The translations under genes were made by a program, and so were the position numbers. Source: an uncultured Pontibacter sp. (lineage in GTDB: Bacteria; Bacteroidota; Bacteroidia; Cytophagales; Hymenobacteraceae). From it: 64,000 nt of DNA. Positions 54,245 through 61,599 of the stretch are shown here, in pieces; positions within the stretch are counted from its first letter, which is position 1; every line of letters begins with the position of its first letter. The notes below the pieces were generated by a model. The model did not search any database and was not told where the DNA came from. It worked only from the letters and a program-made list of their open reading frames with translations. The DNA is taken from assembly GCA_947499125.1 (NCBI GenBank), contig CANMMP010000003.1:62001-126000 (forward strand), read 5' to 3'.

Positions 54245-54715
54245 TTAATTTCCGGAAGGTCTTCTTTTACCGATAATGATATCGCCTGGCAGGCCTATAT
54301 CACCACTGCGACGCTCTTCCACACGCTCATCTTTCTTGCGCCTCACTTCAACTTTTTCCTTTTCTTCTACTCTGCGGCGCTCACGCTCATCTTCACGGCG
54401 CTGCTCGTCAGTTTTACCAAATATGGTGCGGTCTCTTCTGCGTTCTACGCGACGATCATCGTCGCGTCTCTCATCACGTTCCCAACGGTCATCGTCGTCG
54501 TCGTGCTTGTGCTTGTTTTTCTTCTTGTTATATTTCTTTTCTGCTTTGGCGTAGTCTTTTTCGCGTTTCCACTCGGCATGGGCGCGATGCTTTTCTTCAA
54601 CAAATGCCGGCTTGCCTTTAGCTTTACCTTTTCCTTTGCTGTTTCCCTGCGCCACTACGGTCTGGCCAACTATAGTTAAAACAGCTACCAATACGATCGT
54701 TAATACCTTTTTCAT
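54245..54715 (-). CDS. secreted, highly charged low-complexity protein
   Basis: 156 aa. Signal peptide 1-22 (VLTIVLVAVLTIVGQTVVA). The mature protein is almost entirely Lys, Arg, Glu and Asp, with lysine/glycine (GNSKGKGKAKGKP), lysine/histidine/aspartate (KKKNKHKHDDDDD) and arginine/glutamate stretches, ending in GDIGLPGDIIIGKRRP. Probably helical or disordered in the periplasm. Family and function not recognised; a polyanion- or metal-binding role would be a guess. Confidence 0.7.
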   Translation of the reverse strand: MKKVLTIVLVAVLTIVGQTVVAQGNSKGKGKAKGKPAFVEEKHRAHAEWKREKDYAKAEKKYNKKKNKHKHDDDDDRWERDERRDDDRRVERRRDRTIFGKTDEQRREDERERRRVEEKEKVEVRRKKDERVEERRSGDIGLPGDIIIGKRRPSGN

Positions 54716-54804
54716 ATGCTTATAAGTTAAGTCTGATTGGTTAAACGCAAAGGGTGTGCCAAAACCATATATAGTAGAAAAATTTATTTGAGTAGAAAAG
54801 ACAA

Positions 54805-54840
54805 ATCCCCGCTCCTGCTACCAGAAACGGGGATTTATTT
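54805..54840 (-). terminator. possible terminator on the thiolase transcript
   Basis: AAATCCCCG / CGGGGATTT, 9-bp stem; on the minus strand followed by TGTCTTTT. It lies about 240 nt beyond the thiolase stop, with the hairpin cluster in between. Confidence 0.6.
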
Positions 54841-54866
54841 TGTAGAATTTACAGCTATTACAGAAA

Positions 54867-54895
54867 CTGTCCCCTTGAGGGGACCATAGGGGTGT
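54867..54895 (-). repeat. 29-nt dispersed repeat module, copy 2 (inverted)
   Basis: Reverse complement matches 35807-35835 at 26 of 29 positions. Plus-strand form begins CTGTCCCC and ends GGGGTGT. Confidence 0.75.
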
Positions 54896-54914
54896 TTACA
54901 TCAGGAGAACCGCT

Positions 54915-55052
54915 CTTTCGGATTTGCAATCCGAAAGTATGTTATTACCAGGATTTGCAATCCGACTTTATACTTTACCAGCTGATTTACTGTAGCTGAA
55001 AATCGGATTACAAATCCTCATAGTAAGTGCTTCGGGATTGCAAATCCCGAAG
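54915..55052. repeat. cluster of four GGATTTGCAATCC-type inverted repeat units
   Basis: Hairpin 1: CTTTCGGATT-TGC-AATCCGAAAG (54915-54937), 10 bp perfect. Units 2 and 3: AGGATTTGCAATCCGA (54950-54965) and TCGGATTACAAATCCT (55003-55018) pair at 15 of 16 positions around an inner CAGCT/AGCTG stem. Hairpin 4: CTTCGGGATT-GCA-AATCCCGAAG (55030-55052), 10 bp perfect. The units share a core but differ in flanks, and the arms differ together. Confidence 0.8.
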
Positions 55053-55081
55053 AGCGACTGCCCCGAAGAGCAATTCTCGTT

Positions 55082-56281
55082 TTACAGTTTCTCGTAAATA
55101 ATAGCAGCGCCCTGGCCTACACCTACACACATGGTAGCTAAACCATAACGCACATTGTCGCGGCGCTTCATTTCGTGCAGCAGCGTAGCCGAGATGCGTG
55201 TGCCGCTTGCCCCCAGCGGGTGCCCGATCGCAATAGAACCACCGTTCACGTTCACGATAGCCGGATCTATGCCTAATTGCTGCACACAAGGTATAGCCTG
55301 GGCTGCAAAAGCCTCGTTTATTTCGGCCAGACCAATGTCGTTTATAGTTAAGCCTGCTCTTTTCAGTGCTTTTAAGGTTGCCGGAACCGGACCCATGCCC
55401 ATATGGCTTGGCTCTACGCCGGCTATACCTACGCTTACCACGCGGGCCATCGGTGTTAACCCTAATCGTTTTACTACCTCTTCGCTCACTATAAGTGAGG
55501 CCGCTGCGCCATCGTTTATGCCCGACGAGTTACCTGCAGTTACGCTGCCGCCTTTTTTAAAAGCCGGAGCTAATGAATTTAACTTATCTATACTTGATAA
55601 GCGTGGGTGTTCGTCGGTATCAAACATAACCGGATCACCTTTGCGTTGTGGTACCGGGTAAGGGATTATCTCGTCCGTAAACTTACCGGCTTCGTGGGCG
55701 GCTTTATACTTTAACTGCGAGTTATGGGCAAACTCGTCCTGCGCTTCACGTGAAACACTTTCGCGCTCTGCTACATTTTCGGCAGTTTCGCCCATGGCAA
55801 AAGGGTAATGCAGCTTAGATAAGGTAGGGTTGGTAAAGCGCCAGCCTATAGTTGTATCATAAATTTCGGGCGTTCTGCTGAAGGCTGTTTCGGCTTTGGC
55901 CATTACGAAAGGGGCACGCGTCATGCTTTCAACGCCGCCAGCCAGGTATACTTCGCCGTCGCCGCTTTTAATGGCGCGACTCGCATCCATTATAGCCTGC
56001 AAGCCTGATGCGCAAAGTCTGTTAACAGTTACGCCACCGATCTGTAGAGGCAAACCGGCCAACAGCAAAGCCATGCGCGCTACATTACGGTTGTCTTCGC
56101 CGGCCTGGTTGGCTGCGCCCAGCACTACATCCTCAATAAGTTCAGGTGCAACCTGCGGATTGCGGGCCATCAGTTCCTTTAAAATAAAGGCGGCCATGTC
56201 GTCGGGGCGAACAGTGCTCAGGCTCCCGCCAAACTTGCCAACCGGTGTTCTTACGATATCAATTATATATGCAGAATTCAT
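55082..56281 (-). CDS. acetyl-CoA C-acyltransferase (thiolase, PcaF/PaaJ-like)
   Basis: 399 aa. Thiolase that cleaves 3-oxoacyl-CoA or condenses acetyl-CoA. Active-site Cys in VNRLCASGLQA (about residue 88), GHPLGASG with the catalytic His, and the second Cys in ATMCVGVGQG near the C-terminus. The segment GAANQAGEDNRNVARMALLLAGLP closely resembles 3-oxoadipyl-CoA thiolases (given here only as residues about 53-76), yet no aromatic degradation genes are nearby, so a general beta-oxidation role is as likely. Confidence 0.9.
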   Translation of the reverse strand: MNSAYIIDIVRTPVGKFGGSLSTVRPDDMAAFILKELMARNPQVAPELIEDVVLGAANQAGEDNRNVARMALLLAGLPLQIGGVTVNRLCASGLQAIMDASRAIKSGDGEVYLAGGVESMTRAPFVMAKAETAFSRTPEIYDTTIGWRFTNPTLSKLHYPFAMGETAENVAERESVSREAQDEFAHNSQLKYKAAHEAGKFTDEIIPYPVPQRKGDPVMFDTDEHPRLSSIDKLNSLAPAFKKGGSVTAGNSSGINDGAAASLIVSEEVVKRLGLTPMARVVSVGIAGVEPSHMGMGPVPATLKALKRAGLTINDIGLAEINEAFAAQAIPCVQQLGIDPAIVNVNGGSIAIGHPLGASGTRISATLLHEMKRRDNVRYGLATMCVGVGQGAAIIYEKL

Positions 56282-56307
56282 TTATTTTAGTTTTACAGGT
56301 CTTTGTC

Positions 56308-56315
56308 TAATTTTG
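56308..56315 (+). promoter_or_regulatory. -7 promoter element of the DUF4293 gene
   Basis: TAATTTTG, exact TAnnTTTG; predicted start near 56322, 24 nt before the ATG. The -33 position reads TTT, so it is weaker than consensus. Confidence 0.5.
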
Positions 56316-56345
56316 CAACTCTTTGCAAGTTAAATTAACCTACAC

Positions 56346-56846
56346 ATGATACAAAGAATTCAAACCGTATTTCTGTTTCTACTGGCTGTGGCCGTTATCG
56401 CGATGTTGTTTTTACCGCTATGGTCTAAAACCGATGCTGTAACCGGCGAAACCGTTATACTTACTGCCTGGGAAGTAAAATCTGCCATGCTGAACGAGGC
56501 TGGCGAACCAGCCGCTGCCGGACAAACGCCATCTAGAAGTGCTATCGCGATCGGCATATTGGCCATTGCCGCTGCCATAGTAGCGTTGGTAGAGATATTT
56601 CAGTACCGCAACCGCCTGAACCAGATGAAACTGGGCCTGCTGAACACGCTGGTGCTGGCTGCTCTTTTCGGAACGTCGTTTTATTATGCGGCTTATGTAG
56701 CAGCCCCTATGGTTACTGCCGAAGACAATGGCTCATACCACGCCGGTTTTTATATGCCGATGCTGGCCCTGCTGCTAAATGCGCTGTCAAACCGCTTTAT
56801 TAAGCGCGACGAGGACCTGGTAAGGTCTGTGGACAGACTGAGATAA
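56346..56846 (+). CDS. DUF4293 four-helix membrane protein
   Basis: 166 aa. Begins MIQRIQTVFLFLLAVAV, the hallmark start of DUF4293. Four hydrophobic helices (about 8-25, 67-85, 96-116, 132-150) with a periplasmic loop after the first. The family is restricted largely to Bacteroidota and has no known function. Divergent from the thiolase; followed by a terminator. Confidence 0.85.
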   Translation: MIQRIQTVFLFLLAVAVIAMLFLPLWSKTDAVTGETVILTAWEVKSAMLNEAGEPAAAGQTPSRSAIAIGILAIAAAIVALVEIFQYRNRLNQMKLGLLNTLVLAALFGTSFYYAAYVAAPMVTAEDNGSYHAGFYMPMLALLLNALSNRFIKRDEDLVRSVDRLR

Positions 56847-56900
56847 TGACCTCCCCCTGCCCCCTCCTAAAAACAGGAGGGTGTATAAAATGTAATTTGC

Positions 56901-56938
56901 AAAAGCCGCTTCCTTTTCCGGGGAGCGGCTTTTTGTTT
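56901..56938 (+). terminator. terminator of the DUF4293 gene
   Basis: AAAAGCCGCT / AGCGGCTTTT, 10-bp stem with a 13-nt loop, followed by TGTTTGTT. Confidence 0.88.
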
Positions 56939-57093
56939 GTTATTACCCCTTCCCAACCTTCCCCTAAAAACAGGGGAAGGAGCTTTGCTATCGTTTTATA
57001 GTTATCGTTTGTCATCCCCCTGCCCCCTTCAAAGGGGGACTTTTCTGCTGCTCCAATTGACAAGCTATAGTTCTATAGTTGACAGTATTGAGC

Positions 57094-57479
57094 GGACAAG
57101 TCGCGACTTGTCCCTACAGAATTATAACCACGAGAAAGGTCGGAGCTTATCTGTTCAAAGCATAAACCAGCGGTTAATAGATGAATGATTTCAGTCTTTG
57201 TCTTGAGCGCCTCGAGAGGTTCCGGTGCCGTCAGGCACGGCGAGGTACGAGCCGAGGAAGCGAAAGCAGCGAGAAAGGCAAAGACGGGGCCTTGCGGCCC
57301 TGGAGCAAGCCAAGGAAACTACAGAACTTTAGGCTAGTAAGACTGAGGATCAGCAGTAACGATAAAACAACAGCTTGTTTCCAATTACGAAAGCCACCAA
57401 CTATAACTCAGACACTCCCATATAAGACTGCTCTGTAGCGAACAAGACACTCGCAGGAGCTGCGCACACTGCGAGGTCT
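57094..57479 (+). repeat. structured dispersed repeat, copy B
   Basis: Collinear with 35889-36243. Palindrome GGACAAGTCGCGACTTGTCC (57094-57113). Core from AGTCTTTG (57193) with TTGAGCGCC, nested hairpin (outer CCTCG/CGAGG, inner GTGCC/GGCAC around GTCA), GGGGCCTTGCGGCC, AGCCAAGG. Final hairpin AGAC-a-CTCGCAG / CTGCGAG-GTCT with the same 12-nt loop GAGCTGCGCACA as copy A. Several differences from copy A are paired (G-C to A-T in the palindrome, A-T to C-G in the last stem, wobble to Watson-Crick in the nested hairpin). Confidence 0.8.
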
Positions 57480-57564
57480 CTATTCATCAACCTTTAAATC
57501 TGCATAAATAACCCCCTCTGTTTTGGGGGAAGGGGCCCTCGACAAAGGAGGGGGCAGGGGGAGG

Positions 57565-58302
57565 TTACCTCCGGCTGGTATAAGCTTCCAACTCTCTCAC
57601 ACTACTGTCAAATTTAAACACATCGTAGATGTAATAGAAACGCTCGCGGTCGCAGACATATTCGTAAGCGAATTTGGCGAATTCTACGCGGGTGCTCTCA
57701 TAATCAAACTGCTCTAATATAAACTTCAGGTCTTCGGCCAGGATGCTGCTGTTGCGCAGGGCTTCACGGGCTATGGTTAGTTTGGTGCTCTCAAAGCTGC
57801 GGCTTTTCATGGCTTCGGCTAAGCGGTCGGTGTCTTCGCGGGTGAGCAGGTAATCGCAGCGGCTCTCGCGACGGTTGTAGCGGTCGTCGTAGCGCGGTGG
57901 GGCTGGTATGTAGGGTTCTGCGGGCGGATAAGGCACACGAGGTGGCACTACTACCACCGGAGGCGGCAACAGGGGCACCTGGCTCAGTGTTCTCAGTTTC
58001 AGGCGGCCTTTGCGCTCCACTACATCAATGCCATAGTTGGTTTCGTAGCCATCGCGCAGATATACTTTGGTGTTGAGCTGGTAATCGCGGTGGCGGCCGC
58101 GTACTTTAACTTCCACGTAATGTTTGCCGGGACGCAAGTGATCTATGCGTACAAAGTTGGTTGCTTTATGGTTTACCAGTTTGCCGTTCAGTTTCAGGTA
58201 AAAAGGCTCGCCGATGGGCGCACGAAAGGTTAAAACAGAAGCCTGTACGAGTACCGGCATCGCCAGCAGCACAAGCAGGAGCGGAAGTAAAAGCTTTCTC
58301 AT
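57565..58302 (-). CDS. DUF4476 secreted protein
   Basis: 245 aa. Signal peptide 1-21 (LLLPLLLVLLAMPVLVQA). Residues about 25-105 form a beta domain (PFYLKLNGKLVNHKATNFV, HYVEVKVRGRHRDYQL). A proline-rich linker follows (about 110-137), then a helical DUF4476 domain at about 148-240 (DTDRLAEAMKSRSFESTKL, DLKFILEQFDYESTRVEFAK). The function of DUF4476 is unknown. Its stop directly abuts the inverted repeat of the adjacent block. Confidence 0.83.
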   Translation of the reverse strand: MRKLLLPLLLVLLAMPVLVQASVLTFRAPIGEPFYLKLNGKLVNHKATNFVRIDHLRPGKHYVEVKVRGRHRDYQLNTKVYLRDGYETNYGIDVVERKGRLKLRTLSQVPLLPPPVVVVPPRVPYPPAEPYIPAPPRYDDRYNRRESRCDYLLTREDTDRLAEAMKSRSFESTKLTIAREALRNSSILAEDLKFILEQFDYESTRVEFAKFAYEYVCDRERFYYIYDVFKFDSSVRELEAYTSRR

Positions 58303-58435
58303 GGTAGTATAGGTTATGATCTATACTTTGCCCGTTCCAATTTCTGTGCCAGTTGTATAGGTTTTTGCTGTTATAGGTTGGGTTTATAGTTGCTGGCAGG
58401 TAAAACAGCGTTTTGCTATGGCCACAAAAGCAGAT

Positions 58436-58468
58436 AAAAAAAACCGCAAGCTAAATGCCTGCGGTTTT
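58436..58468 (-). terminator. terminator of the beta-barrel array
   Basis: Minus strand: AAAACCGCA / TGCGGTTTT stem with an 11-nt loop, followed by further T. About 25 nt after the stop of the last barrel gene. Confidence 0.88.
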
Positions 58469-58494
58469 ATACTCTTCAATTATCTCTATACTTC

Positions 58495-59196
58495 TTATTT
58501 CTCTCGTTTTAGATTAAAGTTATAGTTCAGGCCTAATTCTAGTGATTTAACAAAGCTCCTTCCGCCGTAGCCTTTGTCCCAGTCGTAGTGGAAGGAGTTT
58601 GGCCCAGTAAGGTTAGTTTTATAAAAAAAGTAGGACACGTTACCATAAAAGTGCTGGCTTATTTTATAGTTAAACCCTACACCTGCAATGGTAAACACAT
58701 TAATGCCACTATCTTCAACTGTAAAGCTTCTTGTACCTTCATCATCAGTTATTTTAACATCGGCTGTTGTAATGCCATAAGCTGGCACTAAGGCAACCAC
58801 TCCATACACAGGTAGCTTCTTCTTTATTTTAAGAAATGTTAAATAAACTGATACCGGAGTTGCAAATGCTATCGTCTTGGATTTAAAACTTTGTTTTACA
58901 TCCTGTAAATGCAGTTCGGTTTCATCTTTATCGCCGCCTGCACCAACTCCAACCTGTAGCTTTAATCTTTCTGTTAGTTGATAAGCTGCGGTTACGGAAA
59001 TAGGCTCAAAATATCCTGTCCGTACTGCGCTTGGGAGTTTGTCTCCTTCATAATAAATATGGAAAGAAGTGGTATTTAAATTAACTCCTAAATATAAGCC
59101 TCTGCTTTTAATATTAACTGAATCATTATATTGAGCTTGGGCAGCGACAGCTAAAGAGCAGATTGAAAGTATAAATGATAGCAGTAGTGTTTTCAT
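58495..59196 (-). CDS. outer-membrane beta-barrel protein, paralogue 1
   Basis: 233 aa. Signal peptide 1-21 (LLLSFILSICSLAVAAQA). Alternating amphipathic strands (RGLYLGVNLNTTSFHIYY, LTERLKLQVGVGAGG, FATPVSVYLTFLKIKKKLPV) end in LGLNYNFNLKREK. The size suggests an 8- to 10-strand barrel. Transported substrate or ligand unknown. It is the last of four tandem paralogues (58495-61580), with short spacers and one terminator, so probably one transcript for at least the first three. Confidence 0.82.
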   Translation of the reverse strand: MKTLLLSFILSICSLAVAAQAQYNDSVNIKSRGLYLGVNLNTTSFHIYYEGDKLPSAVRTGYFEPISVTAAYQLTERLKLQVGVGAGGDKDETELHLQDVKQSFKSKTIAFATPVSVYLTFLKIKKKLPVYGVVALVPAYGITTADVKITDDEGTRSFTVEDSGINVFTIAGVGFNYKISQHFYGNVSYFFYKTNLTGPNSFHYDWDKGYGGRSFVKSLELGLNYNFNLKREK

Positions 59197-59223
59197 AAAG
59201 GGCAGGTTACAGTCCAGAGTTAC

Positions 59224-59910
59224 TTATTTACCTCGCTTTAGATTAAAGTTATAGTTTAGGCCAATCCCGATTGACTTTGATGATTTAGACATAAAGCTGA
59301 AGTAACTATAATTTAAGATGTCCTTATACATCAAATTAACTTTACCAAAGGCATCTAATCTATTACTAATTTTATAGTTCAGTTGTACTCCAGCTGTTGC
59401 AACAAGATATATACCAGCATCTTCATCTTCATAAGTAACTTTTCTTGTTCCTTCATACTCTTCTGAGTATTGATGCCACACTGAACCAATAATGGGAGCA
59501 AGAGATGCCGTCGCAGAAACTCTCAATTTTCTTTGGGTTCTAAAAGGATTTATCTGAATAGTGATTGGCATGGCTACACCTTTCATTTCGCTTTTATGAA
59601 AATGATAAATAATAGTATCATTGTAGCCATAGTATATACCAGACAGCCTATCTTCCCGTTCTCTACCGTAAGTAAGACCTATTTGCAGATTTACTCTTTG
59701 AGATAATTTGTAGCCTGCGTGTAAATGCAGTATGGGGGTGATTCCTCCGCTGAGTTTTTTGACTGGATCCCACATTGAATAAGGCACACCGCTTATTTCT
59801 ACTCCAACATATACCCGCTTCAAAGACTTTATAGTAGAATCAGGATTAGCCTGGGCAGCGGCAGCTAAAGAGCAGACTAAAAGCATAACCGATAACACTA
59901 GTGTTTTCAT
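59224..59910 (-). CDS. outer-membrane beta-barrel protein, paralogue 2
   Basis: 228 aa. Signal peptide 1-20 (SVMLLVCSLAAAAQA). Barrel strands: KRVYVGVEISGVPYSMWD, KLSQRVNLQIGLTYGRERE, YKISNRLDAFGKVNLMYKD, end IGIGLNYNFNLKRGK. It shares with its neighbours the C-terminal coding sequence and the intergenic motif GGTTACAGTCCAGAGTTACT, which marks recent tandem duplication. Confidence 0.82.
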   Translation of the reverse strand: MKTLVLSVMLLVCSLAAAAQANPDSTIKSLKRVYVGVEISGVPYSMWDPVKKLSGGITPILHLHAGYKLSQRVNLQIGLTYGREREDRLSGIYYGYNDTIIYHFHKSEMKGVAMPITIQINPFRTQRKLRVSATASLAPIIGSVWHQYSEEYEGTRKVTYEDEDAGIYLVATAGVQLNYKISNRLDAFGKVNLMYKDILNYSYFSFMSKSSKSIGIGLNYNFNLKRGK

Positions 59911-59935
59911 AAATAAGGTTACAGTCCAGAGTTAC

Positions 59936-60673
59936 TTATTTATCTCGCTTTAAATTAAAATTATAGTTCAGGCCAATCCCTTTAGAGCTTTTTGAGAATG
60001 AAGTAGTTAAATGTCTCTGTTCTAAATTATAATGAGCTAAGTCTGCTTCTGCGTAGACACTCCACCGGCTACTAAAGCTGTACTGAATGAAGACTCCAGC
60101 AGATATGGTAGCTGTAAACTCTGAAATGGTTTTATTATATAGCTCAGTTCTACTACTTGCACTACCATTAAGACTTTCATTGGCCCATACTTTTACATCC
60201 CTGAACAAAGGTATAAGAGAGGCATTGCCATAAAATTGTAATCGTCTACTCAAATTAAATGGTGTCCATCTAATAGATAATGGCATAGCAACCGCACTTA
60301 TCTGCTGATAACTTTCTTTCATGTAAATGCTGTCAACATCAATATGTCTTGAAACTCCCACATGTGATGCTTCATTCATGCCGTATCCAAGACCAATTTG
60401 AGCTACCACACGATTATTGAGTCTATAGGAGTAATTTACTTGTATAAATGGTACATCTAATGCCGGCATCTGGTATTCCGGACTTCCTATTGCATCATAA
60501 GGCATGAGACGAAGTCCAATTCCTATAAAGGACTTCTTAATTGTCTCTTCGTCTGACGAAGAATTTTGTTGTGCCATTGTACTTGTGATAACTCCTAAAA
60601 TAATTATAGTTATGATAAGCACACGCCTGAAGTTCAATAAAGAACAAATATTATCAACTAACATAACATTCAT
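59936..60673 (-). CDS. outer-membrane beta-barrel protein, paralogue 3
   Basis: 245 aa. Hydrophobic signal segment at about 18-34 (VLIITIIILGVITSTMAQ), longer N-region than its paralogues; a later ATG (M4, 60664) may be the true start. Barrel strands: IGIGLRLMPYDAI, RLNNRVVAQIGLGYGMNEA, YSFSSRWSVYAEADL, end KGIGLNYNFNLKRDK. A 13-bp inverted repeat (60699-60732) precedes it. Confidence 0.8.
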   Translation of the reverse strand: MNVMLVDNICSLLNFRRVLIITIIILGVITSTMAQQNSSSDEETIKKSFIGIGLRLMPYDAIGSPEYQMPALDVPFIQVNYSYRLNNRVVAQIGLGYGMNEASHVGVSRHIDVDSIYMKESYQQISAVAMPLSIRWTPFNLSRRLQFYGNASLIPLFRDVKVWANESLNGSASSRTELYNKTISEFTATISAGVFIQYSFSSRWSVYAEADLAHYNLEQRHLTTSFSKSSKGIGLNYNFNLKRDK

Positions 60674-60698
60674 GATATATAAATAAAAACTAATTCAA

Positions 60699-60732
60699 AA
60701 GCTTAATTTATCCTATTGTATAAATTAAGCTT
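60699..60732. repeat. inverted repeat upstream of barrel paralogue 3
   Basis: AAGCTTAATTTAT (60699-60711) and ATAAATTAAGCTT (60720-60732), 13 bp perfect, 8-nt loop, about 26 nt before the start codon. Could be an operator, leader hairpin or weak terminator of upstream transcription. Confidence 0.6.
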
Positions 60733-60763
60733 GCTTAAAGGATTTTCAATTTAAGATGAAAGG

Positions 60764-60804
60764 CTACCTCAATACCTAAATTCATTGTCTAGGCATTGAG
60801 GTAG
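60764..60804 (-). terminator. hairpin after barrel paralogue 4 and the prism fragment
   Basis: CTACCTCAATACCTA and TAGGCATTGAGGTAG pair at 14 of 15 positions with an 11-nt loop. On the minus strand it is followed by CCTTTCATCTT, a weak T-tract. Confidence 0.55.
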
Positions 60805-60810
60805 AGAATG

Positions 60811-60910
60811 TTATCTAATCTTCTTATAGCAGAAATATATATAATCGCCTCCTGCACCTTCATTTAAATCGCCTGGTATTCTTTTCCAGCCAGTAGGTGG
60901 TACAAGTAGT
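60811..60910 (-). pseudogene. C-terminal remnant of an MABP-like beta-prism lipoprotein
   Basis: Directly after the stop of barrel paralogue 4, another minus-strand frame reads VPPTGWKRIPGDLNEGAGG then DYIYFCYKK and a stop. This nearly matches the last repeat of the intact lipoprotein at 61667 (PPDGWERIPGDLNEGAGG, DYIYFCVKY). No start codon or signal peptide belongs to it, so it is a truncated copy about 32 codons long. Confidence 0.85.
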
Positions 60911-60911
60911 G

Positions 60912-61580
60912 TTATAAATTATAGTTTAGCCCAATCCCGATTGATAATGGTCTTGAATTAGCATAATTGTTATTATGTCTTAGATCTTTATATATAAAGT
61001 TCCCTTCAACATAAGTATCAAAATGCTTATTAATTTTATACTTTAACAGCAGCCCTCCTATAAAGAAAATGTTTGTTTCTGAGCCTTCAATTTCTGATAC
61101 AGTAGCTACATCTGCACGCTTCTCAATAGATTTAATGTTAGTCGCTCCAAACACAGTTACAACCTTAGTTGTAGCATAGAGTTGAAGTCGTTTGTTTGGG
61201 TTAAAAGGGCTAAAGTGAACTGCAAGCGGAACAGTCAATCCCCATGTTGTATTATATTCATCCCAATAAGTCAGCTCATCATCGTCTTTGTTCTCATAAA
61301 ACTTTGTCCCATAATGCTCTTTGTCCTTTCCATAGCCTATTCCTATTTGTACATCAAGTCTGGGAGTAACTTTATATCCTATGTGTGGGGTTACCCAAGG
61401 CTCAACACTACCACTAATAGCAGGCGACTTATGCACAAGCATGTATGATATATTGCTTAACCCCACACCTATATATAGCTTCTTACTAAATGGTATAGCC
61501 GTTTTTATTGAATCTTGAGTTTGAGCTTGAAGAGAAAATGCTGCAAGTAAGCAGCAAAAAGTAATAAAGTAGTGCTTCAT
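60912..61580 (-). CDS. outer-membrane beta-barrel protein, paralogue 4 (shortened C-terminus)
   Basis: 222 aa. Signal peptide 1-19 (FITFCCLLAAFSLQA). Barrel strands: KKLYIGVGLSNISYMLV, VTPRLDVQIGIGYGKDKEHY, YKINKHFDTYVEGNFIYKD, end SIGIGLNYNL. It stops at NYNL, whereas its three paralogues continue with FNLKR-x-K. The lost tail is replaced by a beta-prism remnant in another frame, suggesting a recombination junction at its 3' end. Confidence 0.82.
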   Translation of the reverse strand: MKHYFITFCCLLAAFSLQAQTQDSIKTAIPFSKKLYIGVGLSNISYMLVHKSPAISGSVEPWVTPHIGYKVTPRLDVQIGIGYGKDKEHYGTKFYENKDDDELTYWDEYNTTWGLTVPLAVHFSPFNPNKRLQLYATTKVVTVFGATNIKSIEKRADVATVSEIEGSETNIFFIGGLLLKYKINKHFDTYVEGNFIYKDLRHNNNYANSRPLSIGIGLNYNL

Positions 61581-61599
61581 AACATTTGATTATAGTTAT

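Larger units (their letters stand above)
54716..55081. repeat. intergenic region with clustered hairpin repeats
   Basis: No gene. From left to right: the thiolase-side terminator candidate (54805-54840), the 29-nt module (54867-54895, inverse of 35807-35835), and a cluster of GGATTTGCAATCC-type inverted repeats (54915-55052), listed separately. The leftmost part should hold the promoter of the charged secreted protein. Confidence 0.7.
56850..57564. mobile_element. IR-bounded non-coding block holding structured repeat copy B
   Basis: A perfect 19-bp inverted repeat bounds the block: CCTCCCCCTGCCCCCTCCT at 56850-56868 and its complement at 57546-57564. The left arm starts 4 bases after the DUF4293 stop; the right arm directly abuts the DUF4476 stop. 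Inside are the DUF4293 terminator, further C-rich hairpins (CTTCCCCT/AGGGGAAG near 56960; CCCCCTT/AAGGGGG near 57025) and copy B of the structured repeat. No transposase. Could be a MITE-like element or a mosaic of palindromic intergenic repeats. Confidence 0.55.

Noticed and set aside
54915..55052. Repeat cluster considered as a CRISPR array
   Set aside because: Only four divergent palindromic units with irregular spacing and no cas genes.
55008..55289. Minus-strand 93-codon frame over the thiolase 3' end and the hairpin cluster
   Set aside because: It overlaps the certain thiolase gene in another frame and extends into palindromic repeats.
57181..57438. Plus-strand 85-codon frame inside repeat copy B
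   Set aside because: Not preserved in copy A; highly basic translation of a structured non-coding repeat.
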